Shown here piece by piece: positions 55,375-63,169 of a stretch of DNA of 64,000 nt (positions are counted from its first letter, which is position 1; each line of letters opens with the position of its first letter). Where the stretch lies: assembly GCA_944322615.1 (NCBI GenBank), contig CALUPH010000003.1:62001-126000 (forward strand), given 5' to 3'. The notes below the pieces were generated by a model. That model worked only from the letters and a program-made list of their open reading frames with translations. It had not been told where the DNA came from and searched no databases. The translations under genes were made by a program, and so were the position numbers. The DNA is from Candidatus Gastranaerophilales bacterium. GTDB taxonomy: Bacteria; Cyanobacteriota; Vampirovibrionia; Gastranaerophilales; Gastranaerophilaceae.

Positions 55375-56379
55375 TTATTCTTTATTTTTATATCTGCCTG
55401 CAAATTTATTTTCTAGATTTGCTACAGCAGGCTGTTTTTCCAAACTTCCTCTGGTGAATAATTCACCAACTGATGCCACATAGCTGTTATTTTTATAACT
55501 GATTTGAACTTTATCTCTTGTTATACTTTCAATTTTATATCCCGATATTGTATCACCTGTTTTAACAAATTGATCCAATCCATTCAAATTAATAATTGCA
55601 GATGGACTTTCTGCATCATATAAAATTCCGGATATTTGAGTTTGTAACAATCTCGTAAGATTTTCATCCGGTACTGATGTAATCGGCGGTTCAATTATTT
55701 CAAATTGAGTATCATTTATTGTCTCATATGCTTGATCCAAAGACTTATCTATTACCGGAGGTTTAAAAGGATTTACTCTTGAGGCTTTGTTATAAACAAC
55801 CATTATTGAGTTATTTTCTTCTCCTGTAGATAAATTTGAACTATTTTGATTTTCAAAAAGATCTGTTTCGGAAACCCCATCAGTATTTGAAACATCAGTA
55901 ACAGTCGCGACTTGAGCATTTTCGCCCTCACCCGTAGTAACTTTAGCTTCACCGTTTTCGCCAAAATTAACACTCATCATATCCGGATTTTCACCACTGG
56001 CTTCATTAAAGAAAGAATTTGCCAAATCTTCACTGTTTGTTTGTTGAGGTAAAGCACTAACATCAATTGTTTGATCATATTTTTGTTCATTATTTGAACT
56101 TTGATGCATGCCACCCATAAACTTTGGTACTGCTATAAAAGCACCTGCACCCAACAACAAAATAAATATTATTAACATTGGGATTGGATTATTTCTTTTT
56201 TGAGACGGTTCTTCATCTTCTTCATCTTCATATTCTTCATATGAATCATATTCTTGATTATCATTTGTGTCAGCGTATTCTTCATTAGAATCATGAAGAT
56301 TGCCCTGTTCATATGACATCGTACTATCTTGCCCTTCAGAATATTCCATATCTTCCCATTGATTTTCTTTATCTACCAT
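55375..56379 (-). CDS. PilP/GspC-like pilus-associated protein with acidic cytoplasmic tail
   Basis: 334 residues: a highly acidic N-terminal 60 residues (Glu/Asp/Tyr-rich), one membrane helix about 66-85, then a periplasmic part ending in a small beta domain (TQISGILYDAESPSAIINLNGLDQFVKTGDTISGYKIESI..KVQISYKNNSYVASVGE) that resembles PilP/GspC homology regions, which contact the secretin. The ATG at 56379 is preferred over a GTG at 56388. First gene of the pilus operon. The family link is by pattern and position. Confidence 0.7.
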   Translation of the reverse strand: MVDKENQWEDMEYSEGQDSTMSYEQGNLHDSNEEYADTNDNQEYDSYEEYEDEEDEEPSQKRNNPIPMLIIFILLLGAGAFIAVPKFMGGMHQSSNNEQKYDQTIDVSALPQQTNSEDLANSFFNEASGENPDMMSVNFGENGEAKVTTGEGENAQVATVTDVSNTDGVSETDLFENQNSSNLSTGEENNSIMVVYNKASRVNPFKPPVIDKSLDQAYETINDTQFEIIEPPITSVPDENLTRLLQTQISGILYDAESPSAIINLNGLDQFVKTGDTISGYKIESITRDKVQISYKNNSYVASVGELFTRGSLEKQPAVANLENKFAGRYKNKE

Positions 56380-56567
56380 ATCTCTCACTCTTTATTCCGG
56401 ATAAGCTTCTTTTTTTATTTTACACGTATTAATGAAAATGGGCAAATACAAAATTTTAATTTGTTTTATATTAAATTATATCCCCCACAGAACAAGTTTA
56501 CGTTCTTTTTTAAATATTTTCGTCAATCATTTGCATGAATTTTTTCAAATTAGCGTATAAAAACAAA

Positions 56568-56639
56568 AGGCGGCACCCAGATTCGAACTGGGGGATAAAA
56601 GCTTTGCAGGCTTCTGCCTTACCACTTGGCCATGCCGCC
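56568..56639 (-). tRNA. tRNA-Cys (GCA)
   Basis: 72-base cloverleaf, acceptor GGCGGCA/TGCCGCC with discriminator T, anticodon loop CTGCAAA giving GCA, T arm with GTTCGAATC. No CCA encoded. Confidence 0.96.
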
Positions 56640-56651
56640 AAAAACAAAAAT

Positions 56652-56724
56652 AGCGGAAGACGGGACTCGGACCCGCGACATTCTGCTTGGAAGGCAGATG
56701 CTCTACCAACTGAGCTACTTCCGC
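56652..56724 (-). tRNA. tRNA-Gly (TCC)
   Basis: 73-base cloverleaf, acceptor GCGGAAG/CTTCCGC, anticodon stem TCTGC/GCAGA with loop CTTCCAA giving TCC, T arm GGTCCGAGTCC. No CCA encoded. It lies 12 bases upstream of tRNA-Cys, probably in one transcript. Confidence 0.96.
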
Positions 56725-56809
56725 ATTTTAGAAGTTATCGCTTCAAATATATACTACATGAAAAGTTTTTATTTCGCAACATTTATTTTTATACTAATTT
56801 CTATATTTT

Positions 56810-57352
56810 TTATATTAAAGCTTTTAACGCCAGATAAAAAAGTATTAAAGCTCCTAATATGCAAACATGTTTTTCTGAAATATTTTTTAAAGTTCCGGCT
56901 ATTATAAATCCCATAAATGATAACATATAAGTTATAATTCCTATAATGACTGCCGGCTGCCATATTTCTATATTCAAAAGTTTAATTGATGCTCCCGCTC
57001 CAAATGCATCTATACTCGTTGCTATAGCCAATCCAAACATGCATATTGGAGAAATACAAGAAATGTGTTTCTCTTCAAAATCAAAAACAGCTTCTTTTAA
57101 GAACTTTATACCCAATACAAAAAAGATTATAAATACTACCCATTTTGAATACATTTCTACATATGAATATATAATATTTGTAAAAAACCAACCAAGTATC
57201 GGCATTAGCATCTGAAAAAAGCCAAAAGAAAATGCAAGAAAAAATGCATTTTGGTACCTTTTCTCCCTTATTACTGTCCCATAAGAAAAACTTACAATTA
57301 ATGCATCCAATGCCAATGCTATTGATAAGATAATTAGTTCATATATACTCAT
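56810..57352 (-). CDS. mntP: manganese efflux pump MntP-like
   Basis: 180-residue membrane protein with six helices and the two family motifs (IALALDALIVSFSYG near the start and AIATSIDAFGAGAS in the middle), whose Asp residues bind the ion. It exports Mn2+. I saw no yybP-type Mn riboswitch in the short space upstream, where the rpsP terminator lies. Confidence 0.88.
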   Translation of the reverse strand: MSIYELIILSIALALDALIVSFSYGTVIREKRYQNAFFLAFSFGFFQMLMPILGWFFTNIIYSYVEMYSKWVVFIIFFVLGIKFLKEAVFDFEEKHISCISPICMFGLAIATSIDAFGAGASIKLLNIEIWQPAVIIGIITYMLSFMGFIIAGTLKNISEKHVCILGALILFYLALKALI

Positions 57353-57376
57353 ATAAATATTTATAACATAAAAAAA

Positions 57377-57396
57377 ACCGCTTCAATAAAAGCGGT
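57377..57396 (-). terminator. intrinsic terminator of rpsP
   Basis: ACCGCTT - CAATAA - AAGCGGT, 7-bp stem, followed on the minus strand by seven T. It lies 29 bases past the rpsP stop. Confidence 0.85.
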
Positions 57397-57424
57397 AAAT
57401 AAGTGTTCTCTTTCCCTGTAAAAC

Positions 57425-57769
57425 TTATACAGAAGCACTTTCAGAAGCAGCAGCTGCAGCTTCTTGTTCAGCCTTTAATTTTGCTTGTGCTTTCTTTGAT
57501 AATTTTTCTGTTTCTTTCTTTACGTAATTCAACTTACCTTCTTCAGTACAATTGTCAATCAAGAATTTTACTGTTTGAGTAGGTTGAGCACCTTTTTTAA
57601 TCCAATCTAATGCAGATGCTTTATCTAACTGCATTTCTTTTGTTTTAGGATTATAAAAACCTAACTGTTGTATAGGTGCTGCTTCTCTCTTTGTTGTTGA
57701 GTTTAAAACAACGATTCTATAAACAGGGTTCTTTTTATATCCTAATCTTTTTAATCTAATTTTAACCAT
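57425..57769 (-). CDS. rpsP: 30S ribosomal protein S16
   Basis: 114 residues. It begins MVKIRLKRLGYKKNPVYRIVV, the S16 hallmark, and has the usual GFYNPKTKE segment. About 30 extra C-terminal residues are Lys/Glu/Ala-rich (ending AAAAASESASV), a common low-complexity extension. A hairpin lies in its leader at 57816-57845. Confidence 0.97.
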   Translation of the reverse strand: MVKIRLKRLGYKKNPVYRIVVLNSTTKREAAPIQQLGFYNPKTKEMQLDKASALDWIKKGAQPTQTVKFLIDNCTEEGKLNYVKKETEKLSKKAQAKLKAEQEAAAAASESASV

Positions 57770-57815
57770 TTGGTTTTACTCTCCGTTTTTAACTTACTGC
57801 CAATTTCTTTTTACT

Positions 57816-57845
57816 GAAGCTTATAAAACTTTTATAACAAGCTTC
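57816..57845 (-). other. imperfect inverted repeat in the rpsP leader
   Basis: GAAGCTT at 57816-57822 pairs with AAGCTTC at 57839-57845, continued by ATAAAA/TTTTAT after a 3-base bulge. There is no T-run on either side, so it is not a simple terminator. It lies 47-76 bases upstream of the rpsP start; role unknown. Confidence 0.4.
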
Positions 57846-58021
57846 TCGCAGCCGTCGAACTTGCAATTTTAAAAGAGGATAACTGCTAAGTTCATTTTTA
57901 TCAAAACATAAGCAAAATAAATAATCAAGTGCTTTTTTTATATTTTTGTAACTTAACTTAAAGAAATAAAAAATGTTAGTATGGTATAATTTCTTATATA
58001 TTATCTGGGTAGTTATTGAAA

Positions 58022-58504
58022 ATGGAAAAGTTAAAACAAGATAAACACAATATAAAATTATTTATTTGCGATTTTGATGGAATCTTTACGGATGGCAAAC
58101 TCACAGTCTACTCCGACGGTAAAACATCAAAAGTTATTGATTATAAAGATATAATGGCTATTGCCAATCTTTTGAAAAGAAATATTAAATTTGCTATTAT
58201 TTCAGGAGAAAAATCTTCCGCAATAGATATCTTAAAAGAAAAATTTCCTGTAATTCAAACTTTTCAAAACGAAAGAAATAAAATAAATGTTTTAAAAAGC
58301 CTGATTGAAGAACATAATTTATCTCCTGAAAATATTCTTTATATGGGAGATGATATAAACGATATAGAATGTCTGGAATATGTATCATTTCCGGCAACAG
58401 TTAAAAATGCACACGCTCAAGTAAAAAAGATAAAAAATATATTTATAACTTCAAATGAAGGCGGCTGTGGAGCGGTAAGAGAGGTCGTCGACTACATACT
58501 ATGA
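58022..58504 (+). CDS. KdsC-like HAD-family phosphatase
   Basis: 160 residues. The HAD signature DFDGIFTDG at about residues 16-24, the Ser/Thr motif AIISGEKSSA, and the GDDINDIE motif match the KdsC group (3-deoxy-manno-octulosonate 8-phosphate phosphatase and relatives). It may act on Kdo-8P or a nonulosonate phosphate; no other LPS sugar gene is adjacent. A TTG at 58016 in the same frame is an alternative start. It overlaps the TPR gene by 4 bases (ATGA). Confidence 0.83.
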   Translation: MEKLKQDKHNIKLFICDFDGIFTDGKLTVYSDGKTSKVIDYKDIMAIANLLKRNIKFAIISGEKSSAIDILKEKFPVIQTFQNERNKINVLKSLIEEHNLSPENILYMGDDINDIECLEYVSFPATVKNAHAQVKKIKNIFITSNEGGCGAVREVVDYIL

Positions 58505-60207
58505 AAAAATTTTTTCAACAAATATATAATAGAATTATAAAGTTTGATGAATATACAAATCAATATCAAAAGATAACAAACAATATTGAAATACCTTCGT
58601 TAGCATACACTAATTGGGGTATACATTTGGCTAACCAAAAAGATTTTCATAGTGCAATTGAGAAACTTGAAACTGCAATTTTAATGTCAAATCAAAATCC
58701 AAAACCTTGTATTAATCTTGGCATTATTTATGCAAAGCTCAAAGAATACAAAAAAGCAGAAAATATATTAAAAGAAGCTTTAAAAAGAGATTCACAAAAT
58801 GCTCATTCATACTCTATTTTGAGCAGCATATACATTGCAGAAGATAGGTTTGAAGAAGCAGAAGATTCCCTTAGAAAAGCTTTGAAGCTATCACCATCTG
58901 ATTCTGAAATATTTTTAAACTATGGGGTTCTTTGCGCCAAAATGCAAAAAAAACATAAAGCAATTGAAATGCTAAAAAAATCAAAATTTCTTAATCCTAC
59001 AAACATACATGTTTATTTTATCTTAGGTGTTATGCTATTTGAAACTGATAAAATTTCAGAAGCTTTCAATGAATTTAAACAACTTGAAGAACTGAATCCA
59101 AATTACAAAAATCTAGACTACTATCTTGCTCTCTGTTATAAAAAAGAAAAGAATCATATAGCAGTTTTAGAATATGCAAACAGAGCATTAAGTAAAGACA
59201 ATTTAAATCCTTCAATATACATATTACTTGCTCAAACTTATATAAATTTAAACAGAAAAGAAGAAGCATTAAAAATCTTTCTATCTGGAGAAGAAAAAGG
59301 AATTAAAGATTTTGAATTTTATCTTTCTTGGGGTATATCATTACTAAGAATGAATAATACAAAAGAAGCTAAAGAAAAATTACAAAAAGCTTTAGAAATC
59401 AAAGAAAAGAACTCAACCGCATTATATAGGCTTGGCTGCTGTTTTTATAAAGAAAAAAATTTACAAAATGCAAAAGAATTGTTTAAAAAAGCGATTGAAG
59501 CTGATTATTCAAATTCAAATGCCTTTGCAGATCTCGGAATTATATACTACGAAGAAAAAGATTATAATAATGCAATACAAACGTTTTTTAAAGCAATTGA
59601 CCTTTCAAGTGAAAAAGCATATTTATATTTTTATATAGCAAACTGCTATTATAAATTAGGTCGTTTAAAGAAAAGTATTGACTACTATGAAAAAACAATA
59701 GAATATTATCCTCTGCATGTTGAAGCACTTATCAATTGTACTGTGTGTATGTTAAGCTTAAACAATGATAAAGAAGCATTAAGAAAGATAAGAAGTGCAT
59801 ACCAAATAAATAGAAATTCAGAGAAAGTAATTCTTTTATATGCTCTTGTTGATTTAAGATTAGGAATATACAGTGATGCTATTGAAAAAACTGATATTCT
59901 ATTAAATAAAAATCCTAATTGTAAAGAAGCAAAGTTGATAAAAGCACATACTTTAATAAATTTAACCAAACCGCAAGAAGCACTAAATGTTATATATTCA
60001 ATGCCAGAAGAAGATAAGAATTCAGAAATTTGCATATATCTGTATTCTTTAGCATATAAAATACTTGTAGAAGAAAACCCGTCGAATTATAATGAAAGCA
60101 TGCTAAATTTTTATTTAGATAAAATGAATAATATTAATTTTGATTCTTTTAAAAGAAATGAGATTAATGCATATTTAGGCAAGACACTGAACATTAATAA
60201 AGGATAA
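58501..60207 (+). CDS. large TPR-repeat protein
   Basis: 568 residues made of about a dozen tetratricopeptide repeats (for example NPKPCINLGIIYAKLKEYKK, NAHSYSILSSIYIAEDRFEE, NSNAFADLGIIYYEEKDYNN). No signal peptide or catalytic domain. Translationally coupled to the KdsC-like gene, and aspartokinase follows 5 bases after it, so the three may form one transcript. Partner unknown. Confidence 0.87.
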   Translation: MKKFFQQIYNRIIKFDEYTNQYQKITNNIEIPSLAYTNWGIHLANQKDFHSAIEKLETAILMSNQNPKPCINLGIIYAKLKEYKKAENILKEALKRDSQNAHSYSILSSIYIAEDRFEEAEDSLRKALKLSPSDSEIFLNYGVLCAKMQKKHKAIEMLKKSKFLNPTNIHVYFILGVMLFETDKISEAFNEFKQLEELNPNYKNLDYYLALCYKKEKNHIAVLEYANRALSKDNLNPSIYILLAQTYINLNRKEEALKIFLSGEEKGIKDFEFYLSWGISLLRMNNTKEAKEKLQKALEIKEKNSTALYRLGCCFYKEKNLQNAKELFKKAIEADYSNSNAFADLGIIYYEEKDYNNAIQTFFKAIDLSSEKAYLYFYIANCYYKLGRLKKSIDYYEKTIEYYPLHVEALINCTVCMLSLNNDKEALRKIRSAYQINRNSEKVILLYALVDLRLGIYSDAIEKTDILLNKNPNCKEAKLIKAHTLINLTKPQEALNVIYSMPEEDKNSEICIYLYSLAYKILVEENPSNYNESMLNFYLDKMNNINFDSFKRNEINAYLGKTLNINKG

Positions 60208-60212
60208 ACAAA

Positions 60213-61469
60213 GTGGGAATAATTGTTCAAAAATTTGGAGGCACATCAGTTGCTGATCCTCAAAAAATTCACAATGTAGCCAAAGCTGTTATTAGAGAGA
60301 AAGAAAACGGAAATGATGTAGTAGTTGTTGTTTCTGCTATGGGACATACAACCGACCATTTAATTAAGCTTGCAAAAGAAGTAACCAATACTCCTGATTC
60401 TAGAGAAATGGATATGCTTCTTTCAACAGGTGAACAAGTTTCTATAGCTTTACTTGCTATGGCAATCCAATCTCAAGGATATAAGGCTGTCAGTATGAAT
60501 GGACAACAAGTAGGAATTGTTACCGAATGCATACATACAAAAGCAAGAATAGTTGATATAAAAACAGAAAAACTACAAAAGAAATTAAGCGAAGGAAATA
60601 TAATTGTAGTTGCAGGATTTCAAGGGGTTACTCCGGATGGAGAAATTACAACATTAGGCCGCGGAGGTTCTGATACTTCTGCTGTAGCCATTGCAGCCGC
60701 CCTAAAAGCCGACAGATGCGATATATATACTGACGTTGAAGGTGTATATGCTACTGATCCAAGAATTGTTCCTAATATACAAAGAACAGATATTATTTCA
60801 TATGAAGAAATGCTAGAACTGGCAAGAGTTGGAGCAAATGTATTACATCCTCGTTCTGTTGAAACTGCTAAACAATTCAATGTTCCGTTAAGAGTTCGCA
60901 GTTCTTTTAAATTAGATAACCTTGGTACTTTAATTATAGGAGTTGAAAATATGGAAATATATAAACCGGTCGCAGGTGTAGCAGCTGATTCTTCTCAGGT
61001 AAGAATTTTATTATCAAATCTTCCTGATATTCCGGGTACTGCAGCTAAACTTTTTGGTGCACTTGCAAAAAATAATATCAGTGTTGATATGATTATCCAA
61101 TCTTTAGCAAACAACGGTACAAATTCTATTGCATTTACTGTTGATGAAGATGATTTAGATGAGGCAATTGCTACTTTAAAAGCAGAAAAAGATACTGTCC
61201 AAGCCGCTGAAATCCTTATTGATAAAGACATTGCAAAAATTTCTATTGTTGGCGCAGGTATGGTAGATAGACCCGGTATTGCTGCTGATATGTTCAGAGC
61301 TTTAGCAGAAAAAGATATCAACATAAAAATGATTTCTACCAGTGAAATAAAAATTAGCTGCTTAGTTGAAAAACAAAATGCAAATCAAGCAATTAAAGCT
61401 CTTTGCAAAGAATTTGGTTTAGAATCTAAAGAAATTGCTGTTGTAAAAGGCGATTTACCAAACGTATAA
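60213..61469 (+). CDS. lysC: aspartokinase
   Basis: 418 residues, first enzyme of the aspartate pathway (lysine, threonine, methionine, diaminopimelate). It starts at a GTG with AGGA about 8 bases before. N-terminal kinase domain (IIVQKFGGTSVADPQKI, TLGRGGSDTSAVAIAAAL) and two C-terminal ACT domains that give feedback control (SQVRILLSNLPDIPGTAAKLF, AKISIVGAGMVDRPGIAADMF). Length is typical of the lysine-sensitive monofunctional type. A strong terminator follows. Confidence 0.97.
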   Translation: MGIIVQKFGGTSVADPQKIHNVAKAVIREKENGNDVVVVVSAMGHTTDHLIKLAKEVTNTPDSREMDMLLSTGEQVSIALLAMAIQSQGYKAVSMNGQQVGIVTECIHTKARIVDIKTEKLQKKLSEGNIIVVAGFQGVTPDGEITTLGRGGSDTSAVAIAAALKADRCDIYTDVEGVYATDPRIVPNIQRTDIISYEEMLELARVGANVLHPRSVETAKQFNVPLRVRSSFKLDNLGTLIIGVENMEIYKPVAGVAADSSQVRILLSNLPDIPGTAAKLFGALAKNNISVDMIIQSLANNGTNSIAFTVDEDDLDEAIATLKAEKDTVQAAEILIDKDIAKISIVGAGMVDRPGIAADMFRALAEKDINIKMISTSEIKISCLVEKQNANQAIKALCKEFGLESKEIAVVKGDLPNV

Positions 61470-61493
61470 TAATACATTTCAAAAACTTTATAC

Positions 61494-61525
61494 AAAAAAA
61501 GAGTTCACTAATGAACTCTTTTTTT
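61494..61525. terminator. bidirectional intrinsic terminator between lysC and the phage module
   Basis: A7-GAGTTCA-CTAA-TGAACTC-T7: 7-bp GC-containing stem extended by A/T arms. It serves lysC on plus and the minus-strand gene that stops at 61524. Confidence 0.88.
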
Positions 61526-61760
61526 ATATGTATTCATGTTGAAAATTTTCTATAGTATCTATTCTATGATGAGCAGATTTTGCTGACTGTTCTACAGCTA
61601 CTATTCTTTCTATCAAAGAATTATGCTTATCTTGTTTATCTTCCAATCTGTTAATATGTTCTTCAATATATTTTATACTCTTAGTATAACTTCCTATTGC
61701 AATACAAGCGGAAACTATATTTATAAAAAGAAGCAATATAAACTCATTTGTCATTTCCAT
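61524..61760 (-). CDS. small phage membrane protein (holin-like candidate)
   Basis: 78 residues: one N-terminal membrane helix (FILLLFINIVSACIAIGSY) then a coiled coil (IEEHINRLEDKQDKHNSLIERIVAVEQSAKSAHHRID). This single-helix-plus-coil layout is common for small phage late proteins near holins. It overlaps the DUF1353-type gene at its start (ATGA if the second ATG, 61754, is used). Function not proven. Confidence 0.6.
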   Translation of the reverse strand: MEMTNEFILLLFINIVSACIAIGSYTKSIKYIEEHINRLEDKQDKHNSLIERIVAVEQSAKSAHHRIDTIENFQHEYI

Positions 61761-62266
61761 TTACCTTTTAGCTTTTGATAGTTATCTACACTATGAAACA
61801 TCAACCAACGAACAAATGCACAAGTATCGCTCACAAATAAGCATCTTTCAAAAACTTTGTCGGCAAAATATCTATCATTATCAACATAATCATGATTCTC
61901 GCATAAAACATCATGCAATAACGATGCTACTTTAAATCTTATATCTTCTTTTGCACCAATTATCCGCCAAAATAATTTATGAATTGTTGCTCCGTCATAA
62001 TCATATCCTGCTTTAATTATAAATTTGTAACTTTTTAGTTTTATATAATCAACTAAAACAACTTCTACTTCATTTTCACAAAATAATGGTTTCTTTTTTG
62101 CTTTTCTTATTTCTTCCTTTTTCATTACTTTTTTATTAATTATTTTATTCTCAATTTTAGGTATATCAGAAAATAGTATCGTTAAAATATCATCTCTATA
62201 CCATTCTATAAATTGTTTCTTGTCATGTATTACCTTATTTAATCTTTCAACGAACTTACAAAACAC
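61751..62266 (-). CDS. DUF1353-family phage protein
   Basis: 171 residues with the family core FIIKAGYDYDGATIHKLFWRIIGAKEDIRFKVASLLHDVLCEN. DUF1353 proteins occur at the lysis end of many phage and prophage tail modules; their role is unsettled. The start is a GTG at 62266 with GGAG five bases away. Confidence 0.8.
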   Translation of the reverse strand: MFCKFVERLNKVIHDKKQFIEWYRDDILTILFSDIPKIENKIINKKVMKKEEIRKAKKKPLFCENEVEVVLVDYIKLKSYKFIIKAGYDYDGATIHKLFWRIIGAKEDIRFKVASLLHDVLCENHDYVDNDRYFADKVFERCLFVSDTCAFVRWLMFHSVDNYQKLKGKWK

Positions 62267-62307
62267 TCTTTCTCCTATCTAAAATTCCTTCTTAAGTTTA
62301 AATAGTA

Positions 62308-62550
62308 CTATTTAAGTAAATCATTCTCGCAATAAAACTTGTAGGTATTTCTATTTATATTGATGTTAAATGCACTATGTTCATTTGTAATTTTCTGCTT
62401 TTTGATTTTGCCTTCAGGTGTTACTTGCGAGTCAAGGTTGATTGTTGCAAAACCTTTTGAGCTTTTAATTTCTTGTGTTACGTCTTGTTCTTCTGCTAAA
62501 ACAGGAACTGAAAATAAAATTAAAGTAATAATTGCTACTAATTTTTTCAT
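62308..62550 (-). CDS. small secreted protein in the phage module
   Basis: 80 residues with a signal peptide (MKKLVAIITLILFSVPVLA) and a short mature part; not recognised. GGAG precedes the ATG. It lies 4 bases after the upstream 200-residue gene, so it is co-transcribed with the phage genes. Confidence 0.6.
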   Translation of the reverse strand: MKKLVAIITLILFSVPVLAEEQDVTQEIKSSKGFATINLDSQVTPEGKIKKQKITNEHSAFNININRNTYKFYCENDLLK

Positions 62551-62554
62551 ATTT

Positions 62555-63157
62555 CTACTCCGCTATTAATTGTGACATCGGCATAAAATCATTGGAAAGT
62601 TGTAAAAAACATTCTTGTACAAACTCTGCAGTTACGTTTTGAACTGTCTGCAAGCTCTCAAGATATTCTTTTGTTAATTCCTTCGAAAAATCGGGCAAAC
62701 CATATGTAATTATAGGTACTGTTTGACCTGATTGAAGGCCCATAGATATTACCGGTAACAAATCTGATAGGAAATCTTTTATTTCCCCTGTTGACATTGA
62801 GACCTTTCTGCGGATATATCCTAATGAAGTTAAGAAAAATTCTTTGTTAAATTCTTCTTGTTTTGCTTGTATTTGTTCCTGTTCATATTCTTCCGTATTA
62901 TCTATAACTTCACCATCTACAAGTTTTTCCCAATGTTCTAATGCATAATAAGTCGGATAATTTTCTTCCACTTTTTTAATAACTGCTTCTTGAATAACCT
63001 CTTGAGTTTCAGGGTCAATAATTTTTTCTTGAATCACATAGTTAATTAAAACTAAATTATCAACAGTCTCAATCATTAATCCTTTTCTATGATTATACTC
63101 AACAATAAAATCGTTTTTTTCTATTTCTGTATAAGGGTATTCTAATTTATATGACAT
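62555..63157 (-). CDS. phage tail-associated protein, hypothetical
   Basis: 200 residues, cytoplasmic, acidic and rich in Glu. It begins MSYKLEYPYTEIEKNDFIVEYNHRKGLMIE and has a long helical linker (EEYEQEQIQAKQEEFNKEFF). The position just after a tail fibre gene and the length suggest a tail fibre assembly chaperone or a tail accessory protein. I do not recognise a named family. AGGAG precedes the ATG. Confidence 0.55.
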   Translation of the reverse strand: MSYKLEYPYTEIEKNDFIVEYNHRKGLMIETVDNLVLINYVIQEKIIDPETQEVIQEAVIKKVEENYPTYYALEHWEKLVDGEVIDNTEEYEQEQIQAKQEEFNKEFFLTSLGYIRRKVSMSTGEIKDFLSDLLPVISMGLQSGQTVPIITYGLPDFSKELTKEYLESLQTVQNVTAEFVQECFLQLSNDFMPMSQLIAE

Positions 63158-63169
63158 TTTATAAAGCTC

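Noticed and set aside
56725-57424. Mn-sensing yybP riboswitch upstream of mntP
   Set aside because: Only 72 bases lie between rpsP and mntP, holding a terminator; no yybP-like motif is seen.
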